In this document: positions 26,817-35,129 of the stretch, piece by piece | How the letters are laid out: every line of letters starts with the position of its first letter | How positions within the stretch are numbered: the stretch's first letter is position 1 | From: Chitinophagaceae bacterium | Lineage (GTDB): Bacteria; Bacteroidota; Bacteroidia; Chitinophagales; Chitinophagaceae | DNA: 64,000 nt | Assembly: GCA_023957125.1 (NCBI GenBank) | Contig: JAMLHL010000003.1 | Coordinates: forward strand, 124,001-188,000 | Reading direction: 5' to 3' | Position numbers and translations under genes: made by a program | Notes under the pieces: generated by a model | Databases searched by the model: none | What the model was told of the DNA's origin: nothing | The model's input: only the letters and a program-made list of their open reading frames with translations

Positions 26817-26896
26817 GAAGCGCAAAAATAAGTGTAGTTAAAAATAAAAGTTAAGGAAAGACTAATTATTAAAAGAAATCTTATATATTTGGCGTC

Positions 26897-27078
26897 AAAA
26901 TAAAAAAGGTCTTCTGTAGAAACAGATGACCTCTAACGATTGCTTGCCATATGAAAAATCTTGATAAGTCTTGATTTGTAAGTGGTTGCAGCTTACTGTA
27001 ATCATTCGGATGCCTCTAACACTTGCCCGTTTCTACCTCACGATTGCCTGCCTTTCTTCTCATTTCCGATTGATGATG
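26897..27078 (-). ncRNA. Candidate small RNA with own promoter and terminator
   Basis: On the minus strand, TTTG (27110-27107), 20 bp, then TACTTTTA (27086-27079) resembles a promoter. About 175 nt later a stem AGGTCATCTGT/ACAGAAGACCT (26932-26907, one mismatch) ends in a T-rich run. No reading frame fits. The RNA holds three related segments: GGCAATCGTGAGG, GGGCAAGTGTTAGAGG and GGCAAGCAATCGTTAGAGG. It is divergent from the gene at 27200. It could also be a leader of rlmD, but rlmD appears to have its own start site. It is not an identified Rfam family by eye. Confidence 0.42.
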
Positions 27079-27199
27079 TAAAAGTAAGGCGCGAATTTTT
27101 ACCCCGCAAAACAAGTTGTTTGTAATTTTATCATGTCAAAAGAGGGAATAAGTTTGTGAAACCCTTTATGGTACTGTGTTTTAGGAAATTTTTTTGATT

Positions 27200-28789
27200 A
27201 TGCCCAACAATCTTACCGATGCTTTATTTCAACTGGTTCATTCACTGGAAAAGTCGGAAAAACGACATTTCAAACTATATATAAAAAGAAGTTCCGCAAA
27301 AGGCGATCTGAAGATCATACAATTGTTTGATGCGCTGGAGAAGCAGCACGAATATGATGAAAGATTATTGCTGATCAGGCTGAAAGGTGTTACCAAGCCG
27401 CAACTGGCCAATCTAAAAGCACATTTATACAAGCAGCTCCTGTCAGCCTTACGCCTGCTCAAAACCACGGATAATACGGATCTTCAACTGAGCGAGCATC
27501 TGGATCACGCGCGATTACTTTACAACAAAGGATTGAAGATACAAAGCCTGCGGATCCTGGAAAAAGCCAAGGAATTGGCCAGAGCCAATCAGAAATTCAA
27601 TTTCCTGGCCCAGGTGATTTCCCTGGAAAAGAAGATCGAGACTTTGCATATCACCCGGAGCACCATTGAAAAAACGGAACAGATCACCCGGGAAGCCCTG
27701 GAGATCAGCGCTCATATTGACCGCGTAACCCGCTTGTCCAACCTGGCTTTATTACTTTACCGCTGGTACGTTAAATTTGGTCATGCCCGCAATGAAGAAG
27801 ATGAAAAAGACATCAAAGCTTTTTTCAGGAGCAATATTCCTCCTTCCATTACGGCTATCAACGGGTTTTACGAAAACCTCTATCTCTATCAAAGCTATTG
27901 CTGGTACGCCTTTGTTCGCCAGGATTTTTTAATGTATTATCGCTACAGCGTAAAATGGATCCGGCTTTTTGACCTGCATCCCGGTATGATCGCCGTGGAA
28001 ACCGGGCATTATATAAAAGGCATACACAATTTACTGAACGCCCATTTTGATCTGCGTAATTTCAGGCAATTCCAGGGCACGCTGCGCAAATTCGAATCAT
28101 TTTACAAAACACCGGTAGCGCAGCACCACGACAATTTCAGGATCCATACTTCTATTTATATCAATGTGGCCCGGGTAAACTGGCATTTAATGACCGGCAC
28201 TTTTAAAGAAGGGTTGACCTTAATCCCCGAAATAGAAGCCAACCTCAAAGAATATGCGCTCTTCGTGGATCGCCATCGTATCCTGGTGTTCAACTATAAG
28301 ATAGCTACCCTTTATTTCGGCGCGGAAGAATACGAGAAAGCCATTGACTACCTTCAGAAGATCATTAATGGCCCGCTGGATCTGCGCAACGACCTGCAAT
28401 GTTACGCCCGCCTGATGCACCTGATGGCACACTACGAATTGGGCAACGACGATATCATTGAATCGCTTACCAAATCGGTTTACCGTTTTATGGCCAGGAT
28501 GAAAAACCTGACCGTGGTGGAAGAAGAAATGTTCCGCTTCCTGCGCAATTCGTTTCATGTATCCCCCCGACAGCTAAAGCCTGAACTGGAGAAGTTCCTG
28601 TATAAGATCAAGCACCTCGAAAAAAACCGCTTTGAAACCCGCGCTTTTGCTTACCTCGATGTGATCTCCTGGGTGGAAAGCAAAGTTTACGGGAAATCGC
28701 TGAGCGATATTATTCATGAAAAACACATGCTGAGTAATCGCAGGGCATTCCGACACCCGCATAATCGGAAATCGCTGGTAGCAGGATAA
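27200..28789 (+). CDS. Conserved hypothetical helical-repeat protein
   Basis: About 529 residues, cytoplasmic, no signal peptide. The ATG at 27200 (MPNNL) is preferred to a TTG two codons upstream. It is strongly alpha-helical with TPR-like pairs (LRILEKAKELARANQKFNFLAQV, EKAIDYLQKIINGPLDLRNDLQCYARL). The N-terminus is charged (LVHSLEKSEKRHFKLYIKRSS). I recognise the architecture as one seen widely in Bacteroidota hypothetical proteins, but no function. It stands alone; the 370 bp upstream hold the candidate small RNA on the opposite strand. Confidence 0.85.
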   Translation: MPNNLTDALFQLVHSLEKSEKRHFKLYIKRSSAKGDLKIIQLFDALEKQHEYDERLLLIRLKGVTKPQLANLKAHLYKQLLSALRLLKTTDNTDLQLSEHLDHARLLYNKGLKIQSLRILEKAKELARANQKFNFLAQVISLEKKIETLHITRSTIEKTEQITREALEISAHIDRVTRLSNLALLLYRWYVKFGHARNEEDEKDIKAFFRSNIPPSITAINGFYENLYLYQSYCWYAFVRQDFLMYYRYSVKWIRLFDLHPGMIAVETGHYIKGIHNLLNAHFDLRNFRQFQGTLRKFESFYKTPVAQHHDNFRIHTSIYINVARVNWHLMTGTFKEGLTLIPEIEANLKEYALFVDRHRILVFNYKIATLYFGAEEYEKAIDYLQKIINGPLDLRNDLQCYARLMHLMAHYELGNDDIIESLTKSVYRFMARMKNLTVVEEEMFRFLRNSFHVSPRQLKPELEKFLYKIKHLEKNRFETRAFAYLDVISWVESKVYGKSLSDIIHEKHMLSNRRAFRHPHNRKSLVAG

Positions 28790-28914
28790 ACATCAGACGC
28801 TCGGTACCGCCAGGGCTGTTCAATGCTAAGTAACCTGTGGATAAGAAAAAACTCTTGTCCAATGAAGTGAACTTCCATTTCAATAAGGTTACGCCACTTT
28901 TCAGGCAACTCCTC

Positions 28915-29472
28915 TTAATCCTTTTCCAACCCATAATACTCTGCAACAGAGTTGTAATCTTCCGGGTCGAAAGGAGGATGAATCTTTCTGTTATTGACCA
29001 CTGAGGGTAGCGCTACAATGACTTTTAGCTTGGTCAGGGGCGTTGTTCCGGTAGTATAGGCGGAACCATCAGAAATCTTCGTTCTGCGAACTACATATTC
29101 AATGCTTTTGTTATCATTATTAAGAAGAAAATATTCCTGTAAGAATACCTGACCATCAAGGGTAGGACCTCCTACTTTAATCCATCCCGCATTACCAGTT
29201 TGTTGATAATATCCCAAAACCAACAGATCAGCACTAACCGCAAAAGAGGGAGATATTGTAACAGTTTGAGTTGGCAGACCGCTGAGGAATACGAAATTAC
29301 TAAAGTTATACACCTCCACATTGGCATTTCCCGGGTCACCCTTTGCTCCCTTATCACCCTTTTCTCCCTGAGCGCCTTGTGTACCCTGCGGGCCTACTTC
29401 ACCTTTTTTGGAACAGCCTGTAAAATTCAATAGGCAGAATAAGAGCAGGCTTGGTAAGATTATTTTTTTCAT
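28915..29472 (-). CDS. Collagen-like-repeat lipoprotein
   Basis: About 185 residues from the ATG at 29472 (MKKIILPS); an ATG three codons upstream is also in frame. The signal peptide ends with the lipobox FTGC-SKK. Immediately after comes a run of eight Gly-X-Y triplets (GEVGPQGTQGAQ..., about 24-50), rich in Glu/Lys/Asp/Gln as in bacterial collagens. A beta-rich C-terminal domain follows (VEVYNFSNFVFLSG..., AGWIKVGG, TKLKVIVALPS). The likely role is as a trimeric stalk on the outer membrane. The ligand is unknown. Confidence 0.85.
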   Translation of the reverse strand: MKKIILPSLLLFCLLNFTGCSKKGEVGPQGTQGAQGEKGDKGAKGDPGNANVEVYNFSNFVFLSGLPTQTVTISPSFAVSADLLVLGYYQQTGNAGWIKVGGPTLDGQVFLQEYFLLNNDNKSIEYVVRRTKISDGSAYTTGTTPLTKLKVIVALPSVVNNRKIHPPFDPEDYNSVAEYYGLEKD

Positions 29473-29636
29473 TGTTTTCATGAAATTGGATTTAGGTTAA
29501 TAAATATGACGGCAAAAATAAAGCGACACATTTTCATAAGATAGGAGAAAAGGGACAAAATTGCCTATCGCCCGTGAGGCTATCTTGTTTCCGGCTTCCC
29601 GTTTTACACACCCATCACCGATCACAGCTCACCGAT

Positions 29637-30458
29637 CTATTCATACTGAATCACGACATCGTCAAATAACGTGGATTCATAAAACCCGCGGGGGGTATAA
29701 CGGGCATAGCGCTTGAATTCTTCAATCAGGTGAGAGCAGTCGTAAAAACCAAAATCAACGGCAATAGGGGTAAGATTGTTAATGAACCGGTAACGGTCTA
29801 AGAAGTTTTTTACCGCGTTGAAACGCACCAGCCGGGCGTACAGCTTGGGATGGATACCGATATAATGTTCAAAGGCCCTTTCCAGGGTTTTTCGGGTCGT
29901 ATTGGTTTGGCTCCGTATTTCTTTTATCCGGATATTTCCCCGGGTATGGGTAATCAGTTCCAGCGCATTCAGCACATCGTTTCCCCGGTGAGACAGGGAA
30001 ACGCTCTGTTTTTTACGGATCAAAAACTGTTCTAATAGGCCAACGGATTCTTCAATGGAAGCCGCGGACTTCATCTGATCATAAAGAGAAGGGAACTCCC
30101 TGCTCCAGATATCTTCTATGGCAATAGCTCCGTTGGTCAGGTATGCCATGTTGATTCCTGTAATCTTCGGTATTCCGAGTGGTTTGAACCTGATCGTCAA
30201 TACGTCTATTTCGTTGGGAAAGGTAAGACTGCCGGAATAGGTATATTGGCCGAAAAAATAAGCTACTTTATCCAACCTGTCGGTATGGTCTCTTAGGACG
30301 TACTCTCCCGGCTGCAGTTTGAAGTTGAAAGCCATCGTCTGCAGGAGAGGTGTGGCAAAGGTCTGAATGATTGGTGTCTTCACGGCGCTCCTCACATAGC
30401 TATAGCATTCTATCACATCAGACAATGCGGGATGTGGTACAAATGTTTTATAAATCAT
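29637..30458 (-). CDS. AraC-family transcriptional regulator
   Basis: 273 residues. The N-terminal beta-rich sensing domain (about 1-140) resembles the DUF6597 type (FVPHPALSDVIECYSYV, LTIRFKPLGIPKITG). The C-terminal AraC double helix-turn-helix lies at about 165-260 (IRIKEIRSQTNTTRKTLERAFEHYIGIHPKLYARLVRF, IAVDFGFYDCSHLIEEFKRYARYTPRGF). No target is evident. The divergent neighbour asd has its own attenuator. The collagen-like lipoprotein downstream on the same strand is a possible partner gene. Confidence 0.92.
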   Translation of the reverse strand: MIYKTFVPHPALSDVIECYSYVRSAVKTPIIQTFATPLLQTMAFNFKLQPGEYVLRDHTDRLDKVAYFFGQYTYSGSLTFPNEIDVLTIRFKPLGIPKITGINMAYLTNGAIAIEDIWSREFPSLYDQMKSAASIEESVGLLEQFLIRKKQSVSLSHRGNDVLNALELITHTRGNIRIKEIRSQTNTTRKTLERAFEHYIGIHPKLYARLVRFNAVKNFLDRYRFINNLTPIAVDFGFYDCSHLIEEFKRYARYTPRGFYESTLFDDVVIQYE

Positions 30459-30500
30459 CCGAAATGTTTCTTCTGTTACAAATATACAAGGCTGTTTAAG

Positions 30501-30533
30501 TTTTGGAAGAATGATTTTCCGGTATTATCTTTG
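30501..30533 (+). promoter_or_regulatory. Promoter of the asd leader
   Basis: TTTTGG (30501-30506), a 19-bp spacer and TATCTTTG (30526-30533) fit the Bacteroidota consensus well. Transcription should begin near 30539-30541, right at the ATG of the leader peptide. Confidence 0.82.
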
Positions 30534-30541
30534 CATTCGCA

Positions 30542-30604
30542 ATGTTGAAAACAGCCGATCATACAAAACGCACAAAGAAACAGTTCCTTGAAAGGAAAGG
30601 TTAA
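30542..30604 (+). CDS. Candidate attenuation leader peptide (20 residues, Lys/Thr-rich)
   Basis: Open frame MLKTADHTKRTKKQFLERKG with stop TAA. Five Lys and three Thr among 20 residues, with the run T-K-R-T-K-K at codons 8-13. asd makes the precursor of lysine and threonine, so the codons match the end products, as in thrL. The ATG lies 8 bp after the -7 box, so the mRNA would be almost leaderless. The stop codon sits just after the segment that can pair with the terminator's 5' arm. It is too short for normal gene finding; it is supported by position and design, not by homology. Confidence 0.6.
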   Translation: MLKTADHTKRTKKQFLERKG

Positions 30605-30663
30605 AGGGTGTATGGTATGACCAAATATATTCAAGGCCTTTCCGAAACAGGAAAGGCTTTTTT
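30584..30663 (+). promoter_or_regulatory. Transcription attenuator of asd
   Basis: Segment 2 (GGAAAGG, 30594-30600) and segment 4 (GGAAAGG, 30650-30656) are identical and compete for segment 3 (CCTTTCC, 30637-30643). Pairing 3:4 gives a terminator stem (30633-30643 with 30650-30660) followed by six Ts. Pairing 2:3 is the antiterminator. TTCCTT (30584-30589) can pair with AAGGAA (30592-30597), the protector stem 1:2. A ribosome at the leader stop (30602-30604) would mask segment 2 and favour termination. A ribosome stalled at the Lys/Thr codons would leave it free. Confidence 0.65.
30633..30663 (+). terminator. Intrinsic terminator inside the asd leader
   Basis: An 8-bp perfect GC-containing core (GCCTTTCC/GGAAAGGC), extended by G-T and A-T pairs to 11 bp. 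The 6-nt loop GAAACA and T-run at 30658-30663 complete it. It lies 40 bp before the asd ATG with no gene in front except the leader peptide. Confidence 0.85.
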
Positions 30664-30703
30664 AATACCTTTTTTAGAACTAAAACTATAAAACAAACAA
30701 AAA

Positions 30704-31711
30704 ATGAAAGTTGCAGTAGTGGGGGCCACCGGGTTAGTAGGCTCCAAAATGTTACAGGTGCTGGCAGAACGAAATTTTCCCGTTACGGAGCTGCTCCCGG
30801 TTGCCTCGGAAAAATCGGTGGGTAAAGAAGTGGAATTCAAGGGGAAGAAATACAAGGTAGTCAGCGCCGCCGATGCTATTGCAGCCAAGCCCGACGTTGC
30901 TTTATTTTCCGCCGGCGGAAGCACCTCTCTCTCGTGGGCGCCGCAATTTGCAGCAGCAGGCATTACCGTTATTGACAACTCTTCCGCCTGGCGGATGGAC
31001 CCTACCAAGAAATTGGTGGTGCCTGAAATCAATGCCGATGCCATCACCCCGGAAGACAAGATCATTGCCAACCCCAATTGCTCCACCATACAAATGGTGG
31101 TACCCCTCAATCCGCTTCATAAAAAATACAATATCAGACGAATTGTAGTGAGCACTTACCAGAGCGTAACCGGAACCGGCGTAAAAGCCGTTGAACAGAT
31201 GCAGGGCGAAAGAAACAAAGAGGTGAAGGGGGCGGCAGGCGAATATCCCATGGCTTATAAGTACCCGATTGACCTGAATGTGATACCGCAGATTGATGTG
31301 TTTCTCGACAACGGATATACGAAGGAGGAAATGAAGATGGTGAATGAAACCCGGAAGATTTTGAGAGACGACAGCATCCGTGTAACCGCTACCACGGTGC
31401 GTATTCCGGTAGTAGGCGGACACAGTGAAAGCGTGAACATAGAATTTGAAAAAGATTATGATTTAGATGAAGTAAGAGAGATCCTCAGCAATACACCCGG
31501 GGTAACGGTGGTGGATGATCCGGCCAATGCGCTTTATCCTATGCCGAAAGACGCCCATGAAAAAGACGAGGTTTTTGTTGGAAGACTAAGAAGAGACGAA
31601 TCGCAACCCCGGACATTAAACATGTGGATCGTAAGCGACAACCTTCGAAAAGGCGCCGCTACCAACGCAGTGCAGATTGCAGAATATCTGAACGCCAATC
31701 GTTTGGTGTAA
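30704..31711 (+). CDS. asd: Aspartate-semialdehyde dehydrogenase
   Basis: Reduces aspartyl phosphate to aspartate semialdehyde, the branch point to diaminopimelate/lysine, threonine and methionine. 335 residues, family length. The N-terminal NADP-binding motif is GATGLVGSKM. The catalytic Cys126 lies in NPNCSTIQM, and substrate-binding and His segments are VTGTGVKAVEQM and VRIPVVGGHSESV. It is preceded by a promoter, a Lys/Thr-rich leader peptide and a terminator, so expression is probably set by amino-acid supply. No other pathway genes are adjacent. Confidence 0.97.
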   Translation: MKVAVVGATGLVGSKMLQVLAERNFPVTELLPVASEKSVGKEVEFKGKKYKVVSAADAIAAKPDVALFSAGGSTSLSWAPQFAAAGITVIDNSSAWRMDPTKKLVVPEINADAITPEDKIIANPNCSTIQMVVPLNPLHKKYNIRRIVVSTYQSVTGTGVKAVEQMQGERNKEVKGAAGEYPMAYKYPIDLNVIPQIDVFLDNGYTKEEMKMVNETRKILRDDSIRVTATTVRIPVVGGHSESVNIEFEKDYDLDEVREILSNTPGVTVVDDPANALYPMPKDAHEKDEVFVGRLRRDESQPRTLNMWIVSDNLRKGAATNAVQIAEYLNANRLV

Positions 31712-31779
31712 AACGCGGTTTGTGCCCGAAGCATTTGGAATGGTGAAATATCGCGATGAGAGTTGGTGAAAAAGAGGAT

Positions 31780-32457
31780 TTATTCCTCCACAGCCCTGTT
31801 TAAAAAATATACGAGAGGCTGGATGGCATTAAAAGCTTTCACGGTCTGCTTTAATAAGATTTTTGAATGCAAATCCGCATCAGGGATCGCCCGGTCTGCA
31901 AACCAGCTTTTGAGTTTCAGATAAGGTGCGGCCGGGTGATCCTTCTCATATCCTTTCGGCACATTCACCAATGAAACCCCGTCCAGCCTTTCGAGTCCGC
32001 CGTAAAGTGTTTTGAATGTTCTTGAAGATAGGATCTTATTAAACTCATCCTGGCAATAATCTATTTCCTGCCTTATTTTTTTTGTTTCGTCCGGCATAGG
32101 CATCCAGATACCGCCTCCCATAAAGCTATTGCCCGGCTCCAGGTGAAAGTAATAGCCCGCAAAAACAGATTTCCTGCCCCCACGTTTGATACTGGCGGCA
32201 AAGTTTTTTTTATAGGGCGCTTTGTTTTTACTGAACCGGACATCCCGGTTAATACGAAACATACATTGCTTTGCTTCAAGAGACGCTATATCCGGGTCTG
32301 CTTTACCGAAGGCATCTATTACTGCCTGAATGAAATCTCCAAAGTCCTTTCGCGCCGTTTCGTACTGCGCCCGGTGCGAATCAAACCATAACTTGTTATT
32401 ATTCTTTGCAAGGTTTTTTAAAAATTTAAGCGAAGCGGTTTGTATCATGTCAGCCAA
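31780..32457 (-). CDS. DUF2461 family protein
   Basis: 225 residues, cytoplasmic. The family pattern (TIGR02453) is clear: LKFLKNLAKNNNKLWFDSHRAQYE, MFRINRDVRFSKNKAPYKKNFAA and GYYFHLEPGNSFMGGGIWMP. The biochemical function of the family is not established. It converges with asd and starts 24 bp after the small membrane protein gene on the same strand, so the two may be co-transcribed. Confidence 0.92.
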   Translation of the reverse strand: MADMIQTASLKFLKNLAKNNNKLWFDSHRAQYETARKDFGDFIQAVIDAFGKADPDIASLEAKQCMFRINRDVRFSKNKAPYKKNFAASIKRGGRKSVFAGYYFHLEPGNSFMGGGIWMPMPDETKKIRQEIDYCQDEFNKILSSRTFKTLYGGLERLDGVSLVNVPKGYEKDHPAAPYLKLKSWFADRAIPDADLHSKILLKQTVKAFNAIQPLVYFLNRAVEE

Positions 32458-32481
32458 TGGGATTTAAATTTATCCGGATAA

Positions 32482-32835
32482 TCATTCCCTCATACGTTTT
32501 CTTATGTTTTCCTGCATCCCCCGGGCATCGCTTATTGACCTCACCAGGTAAATCAAAATGAAAAGCTTGATAATAATGCTTCCCCCGAGATAGGTGGGTT
32601 TCAGCGCAGCCGAAATAATAGAGAACACGATAAACAGAAACAAGGCGGATAAGATGGTGGGATACGGATTTCTTACGGCTAAGAGGGCCAGTATGCCAAA
32701 CAACGATATTTCAATTAAAGTGGTAATGGTAACCGCCCAGGAAAAATGATTGCTGGCCAATATGGAGATAATTTCACCTGCGATAATCAGGCACAAAGTA
32801 TCCAGGATCACGTTTCTCGTTTTTTTCTCGTCCAT
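32482..32835 (-). CDS. Small hypothetical membrane protein
   Basis: About 117 residues from the ATG at 32835 (MDEKKTRN). A longer in-frame start at 32919 adds 28 residues with a Pro/His-rich stretch that looks non-coding. Four hydrophobic segments are visible (LDTLCLIIAGEIISILA, AVTITTLIEISLFGILALLAV, ILSALFLFIVFSIISAAL, IIIKLFILIYLVRSI). A basic C-terminus follows. I do not recognise the family. It lies upstream of the DUF2461 gene, same strand. Confidence 0.65.
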   Translation of the reverse strand: MDEKKTRNVILDTLCLIIAGEIISILASNHFSWAVTITTLIEISLFGILALLAVRNPYPTILSALFLFIVFSIISAALKPTYLGGSIIIKLFILIYLVRSISDARGMQENIRKRMRE

Positions 32836-33034
32836 TTTTCTATGATGGGGTGGGGTGACCGGCAGGAGAAAAACGGGTCGCCGTATTTCTCCATTCATTT
32901 TCCAAACAAAATACAGCAAAATGCCAATTCTCCCAAAAGATTAGAGGTTTCTTTTAAAAACAATTATTTATACATGTTTGCTTTTAACCATGTCTTCTCA
33001 TTGCCCGGGTAAAGAAGCCGCTTCCGGGAGCCTC

Positions 33035-34543
33035 CTATTCCGGCAGCGGTATATCCCGTTTCAGCATATCATTGCGGTTTGCCATTTCCCAGGCCGTAAA
33101 AAATATGAATTGCGTTCTCTTCTGAAGCAGCGTAAAATTGATCTTCTCCGGGGTATCCGAAGGCTTATGATAGTCGGGGTGTAAGCCGCTAAAATAAAAG
33201 ATCACGGGCACCCCCTTTTTTGCAAAATTATAATGGTCGCTGCGATAATAAATTCGCTCCGGATCCTGCGGATCATTGTACTTGTAATCCAACTCCAGCT
33301 TGCTGTATTTCTTGTTAATGGATTCACTGATGGGCTTCAGATCGGAGCTTAACTTGTCATCTCCTATCACATACACATAGTTGGTAGAATCACCATAGTT
33401 GCGACCCGGATCAATGCGGCCAATCATATCAATATTAAGGCTCACTGAAGTTTTATCCAGGGGCAGCGCCGGGTGTTCCGAATAGTAATCGGACCCCCAC
33501 AGCCCTTTCTCTTCCCCGCTTACGGTCATAAACAAGATGCTTCTCCGCGGCCCCCTGCCGGCAGCCCTGGCTTTTGTAAAAGCCCTGGCCAGTTCGATAA
33601 CGGCCGAGGTACCCGAACCATCGTCATCCGCTCCAAACCAGATGGTGCCATTGCGTTTCCCCAAATGATCATAGTGGGCGGTAAGCACCACGTATTCATC
33701 TTTCAGGTCGGTACCCTCCAGCAATCCGAGCACATTACTGCTTTGAAGATGTACCAGGCTTTTGTTAAAGGTTAATGCTATCTCCGCTCCAATCGTTTGG
33801 GTCACAAATGTTTCCTGCCGGGCCGAGGCTTTCAGTTCGTTATAGCGGCTGCCAATAATTTCCCGGGCCAGCTTTTCGCTGATATAATAAGTGGGCAAAC
33901 GCTGGGTTTTTTGATAGGGATTAACAAACATATTACTCTTAACGGCCGGAGGCGTGATGTTGTTACTGATGACCAAAAGGGCGGCAGCGCCGTTTTTCAC
34001 AGCCGTCGCTTCCTGCGCATAACTATTATATCTTACAGGTGTTCCGGGCATACGACTACCTGTTGTGTCATCCGACCATACCATCACTAATTTACCTTTC
34101 AGGTCGGTTCCTTTGTAATCATCGTGTGCAGCACTGCTTCGCCCATACCCTGCGAGTACGGCTTCGGAAAACCGGAAGGCCGCGGGGTGACTGGACGAAA
34201 CATTCACCGTGAAGTCTTCCCCTGCCACCCTGGGCATATTATTTAAAGAAAAAGACAGTTCCAGCAAAGAATCTATGAATACCGGGAAATACATCTGGTA
34301 GCGGTCTTTATTGCCAGGAGAGAGCCCCAGCGACCGGAACTCGTTTTCAATATAATTAGCTGCTTTCCGTTGTCCTTCGGTAGCCGTTTCCCGGCCTTCC
34401 ATTTCTGCATCCGCGATGGTAAATAGTTGTCTTCTTAAGTTCTCCACCGTAATGCTTTTCGCAAAAGGGCGGGGATTGGGGATCCGTTGCGACCAGGCAG
34501 TGGAGGCTGATAAAATGAACAGGAGAAAGATCAGTCTTTTCAT
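33035..34543 (-). CDS. M28-family zinc metallopeptidase with PA domain
   Basis: Exported peptidase of about 502 residues from the ATG at 34543 (MKRLIFLLFILSASTAWSQ), which gives a clean signal peptide. In-frame sequence upstream does not. A protease-associated domain lies at about 110-220. The M28 core has all zinc and catalytic residues: AHYDHLG, GADDDGSGTSAV, VSGEEKGLWGS, NIDMIGR and SDHYNFAKKGVPVIFYF. It is probably a periplasmic aminopeptidase-like enzyme; specificity is unknown. It is divergent from tadA with a 130-bp shared upstream region. Confidence 0.93.
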   Translation of the reverse strand: MKRLIFLLFILSASTAWSQRIPNPRPFAKSITVENLRRQLFTIADAEMEGRETATEGQRKAANYIENEFRSLGLSPGNKDRYQMYFPVFIDSLLELSFSLNNMPRVAGEDFTVNVSSSHPAAFRFSEAVLAGYGRSSAAHDDYKGTDLKGKLVMVWSDDTTGSRMPGTPVRYNSYAQEATAVKNGAAALLVISNNITPPAVKSNMFVNPYQKTQRLPTYYISEKLAREIIGSRYNELKASARQETFVTQTIGAEIALTFNKSLVHLQSSNVLGLLEGTDLKDEYVVLTAHYDHLGKRNGTIWFGADDDGSGTSAVIELARAFTKARAAGRGPRRSILFMTVSGEEKGLWGSDYYSEHPALPLDKTSVSLNIDMIGRIDPGRNYGDSTNYVYVIGDDKLSSDLKPISESINKKYSKLELDYKYNDPQDPERIYYRSDHYNFAKKGVPVIFYFSGLHPDYHKPSDTPEKINFTLLQKRTQFIFFTAWEMANRNDMLKRDIPLPE

Positions 34544-34673
34544 ACCGCAAAGTAAATGTATTCGTGAAGAACTTTGACCCATCGGGTGCATTTCAGCTTT
34601 TTGCAGGACTGCAGTGAAAAATTGAAATGTCCCCGGGATAACGGGTATCGGAATTGTCATAATTTCGATGTTT

Positions 34674-35129
34674 ATGCAGGATGATATTTATTTTATGCAG
34701 CAGGCGCTGAAAGAAGCCCGTAGAGCTTTCGATGAAGAGGAAGTGCCGGTAGGCGCCGTAGTAGTGATGAACCGTACCATTATCGGACGGGGTTATAACC
34801 AGGTGGAAAAGTTGAATGATCCCACAGCGCATGCGGAAATGATCGCGCTTACAGCCGCATTTAATTACCTGGGTAGTAAATACTTGCCGGAAGCTACTAT
34901 TTATGTTACGGTAGAGCCGTGCCTGATGTGCGCCGGCGCCCTGTATTGGTGCAAGATAGGCCGGATCGTTTTTGGCGCCTCCGACGAGAAGAACGGGAGT
35001 ATCAGCCGTGCGCCTTATAATACACTGCCTCCACAAGCTCCTTTCCATCCCAAAACTACCCTGACGGGTGGCGTCCTGCAGGAAGAATGCGCCGGGCTCA
35101 TGAAACTTTTTTTCAAAAACCGGAGGTGA
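34674..35129 (+). CDS. tadA: tRNA adenosine(34) deaminase / CDA-fold nucleoside deaminase
   Basis: Converts wobble adenosine to inosine in tRNA-Arg(ACG). About 151 residues. Zinc site and proton donor: HAEMIAL and PCLMC; the family helix motif is MQQALKEARRAFDEEEVPVGAVVV. Start 34674 (MQDDIYF) is chosen because TAATTTCG at 34660-34667 resembles a -7 box, making the transcript nearly leaderless; an ATG at 34668 is two codons upstream. It is the last core gene before the accessory island. Guanine deaminase is a less likely alternative. Confidence 0.9.
   Translation: MQDDIYFMQQALKEARRAFDEEEVPVGAVVVMNRTIIGRGYNQVEKLNDPTAHAEMIALTAAFNYLGSKYLPEATIYVTVEPCLMCAGALYWCKIGRIVFGASDEKNGSISRAPYNTLPPQAPFHPKTTLTGGVLQEECAGLMKLFFKNRR

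Noticed and set aside
26907..27193. tmRNA, RNase P RNA or SRP RNA in the rlmD upstream region
   Set aside because: No tRNA-like domain, no RNase P conserved core (GAGGAAAGTCC) and no SRP Alu/S-domain motif were seen.
30534..30703. Lysine riboswitch or other metabolite aptamer before asd
   Set aside because: No conserved multi-helix core is visible. The leader is only about 120 nt before the terminator and is explained by the peptide and competing stems.
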